Source of the DNA: Sclerotiophoma versabilis
Taxonomy: Eukaryota > Ascomycota > Dothideomycetes > Pleosporales > Didymellaceae
NCBI GenBank assembly: GCA_012274445.1
Contig: JAAROD010000058.1
Span: 1,116,001-1,180,000, forward strand
Length of the DNA: 64,000 nucleotides
Direction: 5' to 3'
In this document: positions 20,914-31,301 of the stretch, piece after piece
Layout: every line of letters begins with the position of its first letter
Numbering within the stretch: the first letter of the stretch is position 1
The notes under the pieces: model-generated
The model's input: the letters and a program-made list of their open reading frames with translations, nothing else
Databases searched by the model: none
What the model was told of the DNA's origin: nothing
Made by a program: the position numbers and the translations under genes

Positions 20914-23900
20914 TGTCGCACCACCACACGCCCGCTGCCAGCCCGCACTGTGTCTGCGACGCTTTCGAGCTCCCTGCGCGGCACAAAGCGAGCGCTCGGC
21001 CATATGAATGCCAAGTAAAGTATCACCGCTGCCTCAACCTGCCTCGCCAGCCAGTTTCCCGCTGCCGCCATCCTGCACCCATCTTGGGCGAAACTGCGCC
21101 GGCAAAGCCCGCCCTCCTATTGGCTGGCTGCTCTCACCCTCCATCGACCTTGGCCGGCCGCTGCGAGCCCAACGACGCCGCAGCGTGGGATCCTGAGCGC
21201 CGCCGTGTCATATGCAGGCCCACATGCCGTTTCTTCTTCGCACCACATCGCCGCTGGCCTCGACCTGGCCCCGCGCTGCCTTGTTGCGCGAGAGGCTCTG
21301 CCCTGCCCACCACCTCACTGAGGCCCGGCTGCAGCCTGAAGTCACGACATCCCTGTCCATGCACCTCTGCCAGGAAGCTTTCAGGCTATCGCAAGCGGCA
21401 TTTCGCGGGCGCAATCAACGTCCATCTCAGGCAATCGGCCCTGCTCCGACTCCACAAGAGACCTCTCTCACCTGCTAGCGCAGCGACGGCTCACCGCGTC
21501 TGTGGGAATTTGCCGTGGCCGCTTTTGTGGTCTGCTAACCAGCCCTTTGGCGCTGAAGTGCCGGGATGCAAACGGCGAATCACAGTCTTGGGCCTGGTTT
21601 CAAGGAGATCAGCCTTCCTGCGTCCAGGGAGTGGGACCCCCCAGTGATTGACATCTGGACTCGACCTCGAACCGCTGTTCATGGGCAATCGCTGCAGGCG
21701 CACACAATCGACTTCCGCAGTCAGCTGCACTGTCTGCCAATGACGTTAGCGGGGGGTTGACCGGCTGCATTGGCATCTGAAGACAACCACTGCGGGGCTG
21801 TTAAACCCTACCAGACAAACCTCCGAGCATGCCTGCGACTTCACAAGTCAGATCTGTGGCCAAACAAGACACAGATGCAGGCGGGCCGGTGCCCGCCAAT
21901 CACGGCAGTCCGAGAACTTCACGTCTCGGTATGCCGAAACTATAACCGCTTCCGGTCCTCCTCAAAAGGCGACTGTCCTGCCTCTCCCGCGGCTGTCAAG
22001 TCGACAGAGGCAGCACAGGCAGAGTATGCATGCTCCTTTCAAAACAGCACTTGGTTTGCAAGAACCAGGTTGCTGGCCTCCAAGCTTAGCGCGCCATACA
22101 TGCCCACCTGGCTATCACGCAGCAGGCACTCTACCTGCAAGTGGTACACGAGAAGGCACCACTCCCGAAGTAGAGGCACACTTCCGTATGCCTATATAAG
22201 TCGTCTTTATAGCGTCTATGATATACCGCCACGTGGTTCCACCTACTTTCTAATCGACCCATCAACTCTCCCGCGCCCCATCATCTCTCCTATACAGTCC
22301 GATTAAGCCTGTGCAGACGAATGGAGTGGCCTTCCGGTGTGAAGTACAAGATCGGCAAGACTGTAGACTCGTCAAGACTGTACAGATGACACATTTAGCT
22401 TCAGCGCATGTGCTTACATGTCAACATGCCCAAAGTTGACTACACAAAAATAACAAAGTCGAACATACGCATGCCGTTGTGTGTGACTATGACTCGAGTC
22501 AGCTTTCAGCCTGGCTATCGAGAATCGGTTGGTAAGACACAGCTGACATCTCTTCGGTCTTGCTGATCCAGGCATTTCCATTCGTGGCTCTTGGTGCTGC
22601 CGCTTTTGGTCGCTCTTCGACACTTAGACTAAGGCAACGATATCCGGTTACAACTATCATCCGATTATTTACGACATTATCACATGCCAAATCGAGCATA
22701 CATTGTCGCGTGGATTGCCGGTGTGAGGCTTTACTCGGAAGGTTGGGTCTTCTCCCTCAGCGTACGATTCGATACTGCGCCTGAAGCTTGGGTAGTCTAC
22801 CAAACAGAAAGGTTGCTGGCCGGGTGGACTGTCTTTAAATCTACCTCTGCGCGTCAAGCACGTATCTGCCATCTTAAACACTACGTTTAGCTTACACGGT
22901 TATTGGTATCTCGGTCCTGATCGTCAGCAGGGCTGTTTATGTGGGTCGACGTATCGAACGTTAGTGCTCTTTCGCATAGGTCTCGCAAGCTTGAACCTAA
23001 ATATGGATCTGGCACCTACTCCTTCGCACCGATAGCTAAGTACATACTGGACAGTGTGTATTGCCGGTAGGACAGCATCTTCACCTGTCACAACACACTT
23101 GTTGGCGCATTAAAGTATCGAGTCGTCGCTCTACGCGATCAACGGATACTTAGATCGAAGGCATTCCTCATTCCTAGGCTCTTTCCCGGCGAGGTGCAGT
23201 GTTCTACAACTTTCAGAGAACTCAGTATATCAACGTGGAAGATGGCATGTTACAAGTTGTCTCGGCAACAGCAAGCACAGAGCACCCTTACCTATGAGTA
23301 GAGTGGTATTCAGTCAACTAAATGTCATCGTTCTGATGATCTTGACACTTCGACAGCTCATTGCATGAGATTTCCAACTGGGGATGCACAACTCTTCACG
23401 TGGCTTACTCAAACACTTGAATGGAAGGCAACTTTCAACGTTCACTAGCTCAGCACATTCCCCTCACACGACCGAGCTCAGGACCATGCACGCGAACAAT
23501 GCTTGCAAACCCTGTTCGCGTAACTGGGAGCCAGACGCTTGGATCCCCTTGCTGATCGTTGGACGGAGACCAGTCCGAGAGGAGACACTGGCGTCAATCC
23601 ATCCACGTTCAGCCTCTGAGGTTCACAAGGGCGCTCACACCAATCATTCTCAAGAGTTCGTCGGTGTCTCATTCCAGCTCATTTACACCGCGCGGCTTTA
23701 TAATCACTACACGCATATAGCCATGAACGGTGACAAGGCTGGCAACGTCCAACATTGCTCGACTTACAGTCCCAGCCAGATGAGCTGAATGGCAGTTCAC
23801 CAAGGCTCCGAGCTCACACGTATTATCAACAATTGCATGCAGCATCGATCAAGAGCCAGCGTGTGTAGTAATGCCGACGGACCGTTGATTGGCTAGTTCG

Positions 23901-25075
23901 CAATCAGCACGCCATGGCGGGGAAGCGCGAACTCCAACTTCACCTTATGGCGTAAGCGCAGAGCTGAATCAATATTTGGCTTCCTTTGGTCACGGTGAGT
24001 GATATGAGTCAGTTCCTTCTTATCAAGTGATGGCTAGCGGATGCGCGGCTTGTGGATCTGATCACATAGGAACAAAGTAACTATGCCTTAAAACTCCCCG
24101 ATTGGACATGCGTAACTACACGATGATGAGCTAACGGATGTAACTACCGGAATTGCAACAGATCGCGACTTCAAACTTACGGCAAACGCATAGACGCGGC
24201 TCAGCCTTCTCTCTAGACATGAAGGCCAGAAAAAGGCCAGGACCAGGTGTTTCTCACTTGTCTATGTCTTGCAAATGCGACTCTTCAGAAAATAAGAAAT
24301 CAATAGACCGAAGGCAACTGCCTTCATCCCTGAAAGCGGGCTGCAATGCATTTGCTATCCACAGCTTTGCGTCGAGCAGCCAGTTCCTTACCTACCACAC
24401 GCTGGAATTAATAAGCAACTGCTGTCCTCATCAAACAATCGGAAATGATAGTGATACGATGACAGGATATGGCCGCTCAAACCGCAGAAATTCGGATACG
24501 GGCGGTGAATTGTCTGGATTTTGGGAGGCATCCAGCCGTATTTGCCTTCTTCCAGTTGGTGGAGACGTCCTCCAATGACTACAGGTGACGGAGACTACCT
24601 CATACCAAAAGATGGTACTAGATTAGCAGCAGCTAAATCTGGATATTCCAATAAGTCGTCTGTTAACCACAGCCACAGGTGGCTAGTCTTGTCGCAACAC
24701 ATAGGATCTCAATTCAGGCCACAGCAGCGAAATCCCAAGCGCTTAGGCTGTGCAAGATTGTCGGGGTATTTAGTTCTTCTTTCTACACTAGTCATATGAA
24801 ATCCTTCACTTGACGTCCTATCAAAGCATTCATTTTTGCCTTGGGCTTGTCAGAGATGAAGGAGGATTCGGCATTGGTTTTGTCACATCTACTCCACTTA
24901 TCACGCAGAGGCAGGTAGGTCGCTCCTCTCGTCTTTCTTCTCTCTTTGTCAAAACAGCACCCATCACCCTAAACGTGCGCACGCACTTCAACCTTATACC
25001 ATGACCAAGATTGCTGCTGCCGCCGTGATTTGGATCATCGAGCTTGATGACATGTACGTTTCGTGAAGCACAACA

Positions 25076-26452
25076 ATGATCGCCCATGGATATCCCGTCA
25101 GGCTTCCGCTAGAGCTGCTCGAAAAAATTGTTCAGTATATCCCATGGGACCACTTACCTACTGTTGCACGTACAAGCTCGCGACTACGAGAGCTAGCCAA
25201 GAAAAGCGTATACACCCGCATCGACCTCAGTGATAGAAGGACTACACCTTGGGAAACCTGGAAAGATACTCTGTAGCCCTCGTGGCGTACTTTGTGTCAT
25301 CGGCCGGATCTTGCGCGGACAGTTATTCTCGGCCACACTCTTTAATCGGGATGTGAGCGTCGACCTAGATGCCTTCACACTGTTTCCTGGTGATGCTAAA
25401 GTCTCACTACACCACATGATTATCGGAGGCCGGATGTTGTAGAAGAGATGTATCTGACTTTCAATCTGTCCGCATTTGAAGTCGGGCAATGGAACTCTGT
25501 AGAGACTGCGGGATACAAGCAGATGACTCCCCACCCGCTAGGAGAGCTGTTGCCAGTGTTCTCCAGTTCAATATCTCATAGCTTGCAATACCCCATTCTT
25601 TAGTAGTTCAGATACCTTGAGTTTGCTGTCGCCCAAGTCCACTGGGTACTTGCCAAGCCTCCATGCTTCCAAAAACTCCATCTGACACGTCTGTGTGTTA
25701 TCTTGCCTGATGGAGCACCGGGTGATGTCAACAATAGTCTTAAGTCGCTCAGCATAGCAGCTCCCTCTATGATCTTGAGAGAAGATAGCTATCATTATGC
25801 TGCTTTCGCACTGTTCCTCTCCTGGTTTCCTTCGTTGGAGGAACTCACAGTGGAAATATACGATCTCGAGGTTGATATAATGCCTGTCAGTCCCCCAGTC
25901 CCAATCAGTCTCATGGAGAAGTCGAAGTAAGCTACAGCATCTTGCTGAAAAGGGTCCGTGTGGTCGCTACCCGTTTGACCGCGCTCGACACGGGCGTATA
26001 CATCGATGCTGAAGATGATGACGAAGATTCCAGTGCGTTTCTCCGCAAAGTCCAGCTCAGTCTTCGCTTTCGGTAGTTCAGAGCACTCCAGAATCTTGCG
26101 ATACTCTAGCAATGCTTACTGGGGCGCACGGCTTCTAAGGTAAATACTCTTCCGTCACCTGCAACTATCTTGCCTCCCGCTCTTGAATAGCTGGGAGCAC
26201 ACCACCCGCAGACCCACCTCTGTGGATGGCTCGCTCGTCTCGACGTAGTCCAAGACCGACTTCCCGTTTTATCCGAAATTGATGTCAATTTTTCAGGGCC
26301 CTTACGGAGACGAGTACGGTATCGAAGTCCTATTCAAGATTGCCATTGATCTGTTTTCCACGTATCGAGAGCAAGACTGGAAGACGTGGTGGAATGAATA
26401 CGACCCCAACATACTTGACGCTATCGACTGGCTCGACAATTTTAGCGCATAA
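25076..26452 (+). pseudogene. Decayed F-box/leucine-rich protein gene
   Basis: The ORF begins with a clear F-box (residues 9-50: RLPLELLEKIVQYIPWDHL, then a TVARTSSRLRELAK-type segment) but stops at 25276. Immediately after the stop, in the same frame, comes PSWRTLCHRPDLARTVILGH, the LRxLxxRPDLAxxV element that follows the F-box in many fungal F-box proteins. Leucine-rich pieces recur in the same frame at about 25660-25930 (LHLTRLCVILPDG, SLKSLSIAAPS, FPSLEELTVEIYDLEVD) and a C-terminal-like end at 26282-26452 (IDLFSTYREQDWKTWWNEY). Between them the frame is broken by several stops and shifts. Some breaks could be introns I did not identify, but the first stop is inside coding-like sequence. 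An intact version would be an SCF substrate adaptor. Confidence 0.6.
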
Positions 26453-27320
26453 GAGCGTCCAAGTACGCTTCTCGAGAGGTTGAACGACTTTTAGGCTACA
26501 AGGCTTTTTCTTTCCCGAACCTTGGGCTTGTCTATGGGAAAAACGAGAGCCGATAGAATGAAATAGAGCGCGTCTATGAATGGAAGCTGCAGCGTAAACA
26601 AAGAGTCATTGGTTACGTTCAGCGAAAGTTTGATGCCACACAAGATTACATCTATTTCTATGTGCATCTCTAGTCTCCTTATCCCGATTGCTGAAGACAC
26701 AGCGGCATCATATATCTGTCGCACAACGCATCCAGCAGTGTGATTCAATGACTGCGTTCCGGAAGTATGCTGACACGAAAAAGCATATCTTTGTCCCAGT
26801 GTCCGCTATTACCGGCCTTCTTTGTGCACGTCCCTCCTCTCCGCCTCTCGCAGAGCCTACGTTCTTGGCACCCCACTCCGCACAAAACCCTCAATCCACA
26901 TTGCCCGGCGCACTGGCCTTTTCCGTCTTCTAGCCTTCCGCACAAGTCTCGCAACCCCACTCGCACAAACATCGCAAATGTGGCGCAACCAATAACGTCC
27001 CGCCTAGCCACATGCTAGCAAACATGTTGGTAGGCTAGACCTGCCTCATGAAGGAAACCGATACCACTCCCAAGGCTCAAGCCCACGATCTGACCAGGAA
27101 ACAGCAAGCACGGTGGGTCATCGCGGGCGCATGACGGGCGCTAGGCGGTGGAGGCAACCGCACAAGTCGCGCAGGAGAGCAGTATATAAACCATTGAACC
27201 CCTCAGCTCTACAGTCGATATCACACCAAGCAAACCCTCAACTACCCAAACACTCAACTGTTTCCGATACAACTACTACCTTCAACTTTCAACCCTGAAA
27301 AACATCAAACCCGAGACACA
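26453..27320. other. Gene-free stretch with metallothionein promoter
   Basis: No coding region recognised in 868 bp. The right end is the 5' flank of the metallothionein gene, with a TATA box (separate entry) and a long C/A-rich leader (27220-27320) free of upstream ATGs near the start. Confidence 0.5.
27183..27189 (+). promoter_or_regulatory. TATA box of the metallothionein gene
   Basis: TATATAA lies 138 bp before the ATG at 27321, at a usual distance for a TATA-containing, strongly inducible fungal gene. I found no unambiguous copper-regulator site. Confidence 0.6.
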
Positions 27321-27486
27321 ATGCAGTCTGCTATCTTCTCCCTCGTCAACAACGGCAACTGCGGTTGCTCCGGCCAGAGCACTTGCAACTGTGGCAAGGA
27401 CTGCTCTTGCGACAACTGCCCCGTATGTCTCCCTTCTATGCTCCTTGTTTCATCAGCACGATACTGACTTCGAACAGAAGAACTAA
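27321..27486 (+). CDS. Copper metallothionein, 36 aa, seven cysteines
   Basis: Exon 1 is 27321-27422, a 55-bp intron follows (27423-27477, GTATGT..CAG), and exon 2 (27478-27486) adds Lys-Asn-stop. The protein is 36 aa with Cys at 14, 16, 22, 24, 28, 30 and 33, giving C-x-C-x5-C-x-C-x3-C-x-C-x2-C. This spacing is exactly that of the Neurospora crassa copper metallothionein, and the surrounding residues (Gly-x-Cys-Gly-Cys-Ser-Gly, Cys-Asn-Cys-Gly) also agree. The seven thiolates form one Cu(I)-thiolate cluster in that family. It differs in a 13-residue N-terminal extension (MQSAIFSLVNNGN). The role is cytosolic copper buffering and detoxification. It is convergent with the Ctr copper transporter, whose stop is 403 bp away. 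Confidence 0.93.
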
Positions 27487-27889
27487 GTCCTTGGAAGACG
27501 TCTAAGATCAGTTGAACGATGAGGACTTCTTCAACTTGACGTGGGCGGCAATCCGCCTGGAGTTACGAATGGTTATTTGGTGATGGGGATGAGTTGTGGT
27601 ATGGAAGGAGCGTTGTCTTTAGTCTGAGATACCAAGCGACCATTGAGTCGAAGTCATGAACTAAGCCATTATAAACGTGCGATTCGCTTATGCAAAAGTG
27701 TGGGAAAGACAAGTTGTGGCCTGTCATTAAGACGTTTTGTGTAATCACTGTATTGCCTCATGTTGAGCAGATATGGTGCTCAGATATCTCCCTCAGCCTC
27801 GGGACGCTTACACTCCGCTATGTATCTCCGTGTGCTTGAACATTTCGTCGCTCACACTCACTCGTACCCAGCCTCGTCATTGTTATCAC
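27487..27889. other. Convergent 3' flanks of the metallothionein and copper transporter genes
   Basis: 403 bp of non-coding sequence between the two stop codons, presumed 3' UTRs and terminators. No ORF of note. Confidence 0.55.
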
Positions 27890-28725
27890 CTAGCCACAGC
27901 AAACTGTTGCGTTCTCCTGCATGCGATCCTGGCCGCCTTTGCCCACATTGAAGCTCTCCCACCCACAGATAAAGTATCCAAGAAACGCGCCGATGAAGAT
28001 GCAGATGATGAAGTATCCGTTGTAGTACATAGCAAGAAGCACGACGAAGTAGGCTACCGCGAATTGCAGCATGTGGAGCAGCGCGCGGACGGCTTGTTGG
28101 AAGACGCTTGGGCGGAAGTTTTGCGTAGCTGGAGCATAGCCTGCAGTGGTCGCGGGAGTCTTACTGTTGTCAGACGAAGCGGAAGAAGCGACTGTAGTCG
28201 TATGGGCGTGCGATGCGAGATATTGGTTCACGATGTAACGGTCGTACTCTTTGCCGGCGCGGCGGAGGGCTTCGAGGGAGATCACGAGGAGAATGACACC
28301 GATGCATGATCCTGCGAACATTCCGTTGGAAGTGATACGCCACGAGCTGGAGATAAAGCCTGATCATGCGTTAGTTACGTTACTCTCAAACAGTAGGAGA
28401 TGAGGCGGTATAGCAAGCCAGTGGCAGGGCATGATGTGCTCCTGTGGTAACGCCGTCAGGGTACGTACAAGAGTCGACAGTGTTCCAATTCCATAACATC
28501 TGTTAAATGAATCAGTACACTGTATCACGTCTTTCAAAGGATAGCTCTCACGCTAATCTTGCAACCTCCACCCATGCCCATGCCGCCTCCACCATGTGAC
28601 ATCCCAGTACTAGATGCCATCGCGGCGCTACCTGTTGCAGTCATTGTCATGCTTGCCATTCCAGACATGCTTTCCATAGCTCCAGATGTTACAGTAGCCA
28701 TCATATCATGCCCTGAGTGTGCCAT
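27890..28725 (-). CDS. Ctr-family high-affinity copper transporter
   Basis: Three exons (28725-28552, 28499-28469, 28359-27890) with introns of 52 and 109 bp close to 225 codons (224 aa); the middle exon is only 31 bp. The N-terminus (1-55) is extracellular and Met/His-rich (MESMSGMASMTMTATGSAAM; HGGGGMGMGGGC), the copper-capturing Mets motifs. MLWNWNTVDSCFISSSWRIT leads into TM1 and is typical of Ctr proteins. TM2 and TM3 (MLQFAVAYFVVLLAMYYNGY then FIICIFIGAFLGYFICG) carry the M-x3-M-like Met pair and the G-x3-G helix-packing motif (GAFLG). Ctr proteins import Cu(I) as trimers at the plasma membrane or vacuole. Copper-repressed transcription is expected by family, but no regulator site was identified. 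Confidence 0.95.
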
Positions 28726-29769
28726 TCCTACGGCTTGAGTGACTGCGCTTCAAGTGAGCGATCTATGGGTGATTGGATGTCTTTGTGCCGAACAGAGAAG
28801 GTTGGTAGCGATAGTAGTTATATAAATACTGGCGAGGGTGCAACGAGCAGGTTTTCAGCAGATTGTTGGGTGAGGCGGGGGAGGTGAAAGTTGGTAGGAG
28901 CGATGCGTTGATGCAGGATTGAACCTATCTTTTCACCCTTGATGATCTTCGAGATAACTCACCAAATATCAAAATGAAGGGCTGACCTGCCTTTTAAAGC
29001 TGAAGCTGAGCACTCACCTGCACAATAGGCGCGCAAAACCTCTCACCACCTAGTCACCGCAGCGGGTAATACCCGAGCTCCAATACCCGAATCATCCTTC
29101 ACACTCGCCAATCCATAATTTCATACTCCATATTCGCCATAACATTCCCATAGGATGCACAGGACGAAGTTACAGGACGAAAGTAAGATGCTTGGCTCGC
29201 AGAACGCCTTCCCTTCACAGGTAAGAGCGCCCCACTTATCGAGAGCATTTGCGCGCTTTCGACGCCACTATAAAGACTGTTATCAGGACATCTCACCACC
29301 TAAAATCCTTTGAGAGGTCTCGAGTGCACCACGAGTGCGTCAATGCGGTGCGCATAGACGAGAAATACCAGGTCGTCGTGCCGCCTTGCTTCGGGCAATT
29401 TGCAGCTGGATGCAGGCGAGATAGATTGCACAACGTGTGATAAATGGGGCCTCCTGTTGAGTAAGCACCGAGCAAAGGGTCCTTGCATATGCATGCAACA
29501 GGGATGAGATCCCCGAAGTGTGTACTCTTTCCTGTCCTTGGCGACAGGAGGCATACTGACATGCATCGCTGAGGGAAAATCCAAGATGACATTCGTTCAG
29601 CATGACTGCTATGCGTTTTAGACGCATCGAACCCTTTACATACAGTATTGGCTCTCCTGAATTGAAATATCTATCTTTCCACGTGGTTATACCAAAGATC
29701 ACAGCAAACGTGTACTCGTACAACCATGAGTGATAGGTCTCATCAAGCCGGTATGGTACCACAACGTGC
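28726..29769. other. Gene-free stretch containing the copper transporter promoter
   Basis: 1,044 bp. A TATA-like TATTTATATAA (minus strand, 28818-28828) sits about 95 bp before the Ctr ATG. The remainder contains only short ORFs without domains and presumably the 3' UTR of the DJ-1-like gene. Confidence 0.5.
28818..28828 (-). promoter_or_regulatory. Probable TATA box of the Ctr copper transporter gene
   Basis: Read on the minus strand, TATTTATATAA lies about 95 bp upstream of the ATG at 28725, the expected spacing for a core promoter. Confidence 0.5.
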
Positions 29770-30596
29770 TTATAATTGAACAATGGCCTGATTTGCCGCC
29801 GTCTCGTTCCTTGCGAAAGGATCAAAGCTCGGGTCCACGATCCTTTGGTGCTCCAGAATGCTGGCGATAAACGTTGCGTTCTTTTCGCTGTAGGTCTGCC
29901 CCACCCAGTGCAGCATGAGATCAAGACCTGCTGTCACCCCAGATGAGCTCCAGATGGGAGGCGCTCTGGATTCATCCTCCACCCAACGTGCGTGAGGCAC
30001 CCAGGTTGTGTCGAGACCTGCCTTGACTGCGTTTGGCCAGGACGTCTTATTAGTTGTTGCTTTTCTACCGTTCATTATACCGGCTCTGGCTGCCAAAGCA
30101 GAGCCGGTGCAGATCGTGAGAACCTGTTTGACTTTGGGTGCTGTCCTTGCAATATAGTCTAATGTAGCATTAAGCGTAGGATTGCGCCAGCCAGGACCGC
30201 CAGCAAGAATCAAAACATCTAGTTCTGGCGCCGTTTCGAATGTATGCGTGGGTGGAAGCACAGGGTAAACGGAGGAATTGAATGGGTTCATCGAGGACAA
30301 CGACGGTTCCGAGGTGACCGGGTCCATGGTCTCAGCAATCAAGGCGATATCAATCTTGTAGATACCGCTCAGGAACTGGAGTATTTCGATAGGACCATGT
30401 ACATCCAGCAAGTCGAACATGCGGAAAAGTACAATGCCATATGTGCGGGGTAGCGTGGTATTGGTGGCTGATACAGTCTTGATACTTGGTTGCCTATATG
30501 TTTGGGTGGGTTCGATTTTCACTTACTGGCTACAGCTCCGTGGAGTTGAAAAGCGATGATGGGCATGAGCACCCTGAAAACACAAAGGGGTCTCAT
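29770..30596 (-). CDS. Secreted DJ-1/PfpI family protein, isonitrile-hydratase-like
   Basis: Two exons (30596-30527, 30467-29770) with a 59-bp intron close to 256 codons (255 aa). Residues 1-23 (VLMPIIAFQLHGAVA at the end) form a likely signal peptide, and six N-x-S/T sequons (for example N26, N87, N123) support passage through the secretory path. The mature part is one DJ-1/PfpI domain: YGIVLFRMFDLLDVHGPIEI near the N-terminus with D45, LDVLILAGGPGWRNP, the nucleophile elbow VLTICTGS with C143-T144, and SSSGVTAGLDLMLHWV. In Pseudomonas isocyanide hydratase the catalytic set is an Asp in a LDLTGP motif plus Cys-Thr in CTGS; both are present here at D45 and C143/T144. The best guess is therefore hydration of an isocyanide to an N-formamide, but the same motifs occur in uncharacterised DJ-1 paralogues. 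It lies 705 bp downstream of the isocyanide synthase, same strand. Confidence 0.85.
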
Positions 30597-31301
30597 AACG
30601 ACCGTACTGTAAATGAGGGCGCGGTGGAGGACGGGGGGGAACCGATGGAAGAGCAAGGAAAGGGGACACAGAAAAGTTTTTGTACCTAATGAAATGCACC
30701 CTAGAATTATGAACCCGTTGTTCCTGATTGTTCAATGTAGGGACTGAGGATCTCCGTAAGCATGGCGCAGACGCTTGTGGCTCATTGGCCGCAAGAGGCG
30801 ACTGCCGACTAGCTTTGATTGAGGCTGCATCTGAGTCGTTTTAACTCTACTATGACATGCGCTGTATATGCTGACAACTTTTGTTGCGTCGATTTGCGCG
30901 TGTTTCTGCACGTTGTTGGGGACGTTAAGGCTACAGCGCGAAAGAGCTTCTGGTGGTGTGAAGCGGGGTGCAAAGTTATCATTAGCCATTGAGCATCGCA
31001 TCCATTCAGACACGACAACAGCGACATATTAACACTCGGTTTCGCAGTACTGCATATACAGGAGGCTCTCAAGAAACTAATATGCATTACGCAAAGTCGC
31101 GCTATGCGAATTCTAGGTAGCTATGGTCATCCGCGCTAATGGTATATAGAAAAGCACGCCTCCGAAAAACGCCAAATTCAAAGACTACTATCGAAGCAGC
31201 TCACGTAACGCTCGCTGAAGCTATTTGCGAGAAGAAGAGGAGCCAATTTTGGGACAATATAAGATGATTTTGCAAGGATGATTTGCATGTTAAAGATGCG
31301 C
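30597..31301. other. Spacer between the DJ-1-like and isocyanide synthase genes
   Basis: 705 bp with no recognisable coding sequence. It must include the promoter of the DJ-1-like gene and the 3' UTR of the synthase. Confidence 0.55.

Larger units (their letters stand above)
19555..25075. other. Gene-poor block, about 5.5 kb, GC-rich on its left side
   Basis: The left half (19.6-21.7 kb) is GC-rich, so all six frames stay open by chance; overlapping ORFs up to 405 aa there lack any domain and have low-complexity Arg/Pro/Ser/Ala composition. It presumably includes the whi3 promoter and leader. A TATA-like TATATAAG at 22193-22200 is followed by a CT-rich leader and only a 22-codon ORF at 22321. 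The right half (22.3-25 kb) has ordinary composition with frequent stops in all frames. No transposon ends or transposase remnants were recognised. Confidence 0.5.

Noticed and set aside
19769..21647. Many long overlapping ORFs on both strands (up to 405 aa) in the GC-rich spacer
   Set aside because: All six frames are open at once because of base composition; translations are low-complexity Arg/Pro/Ser/Ala with no domains, and no ORF excludes the others.
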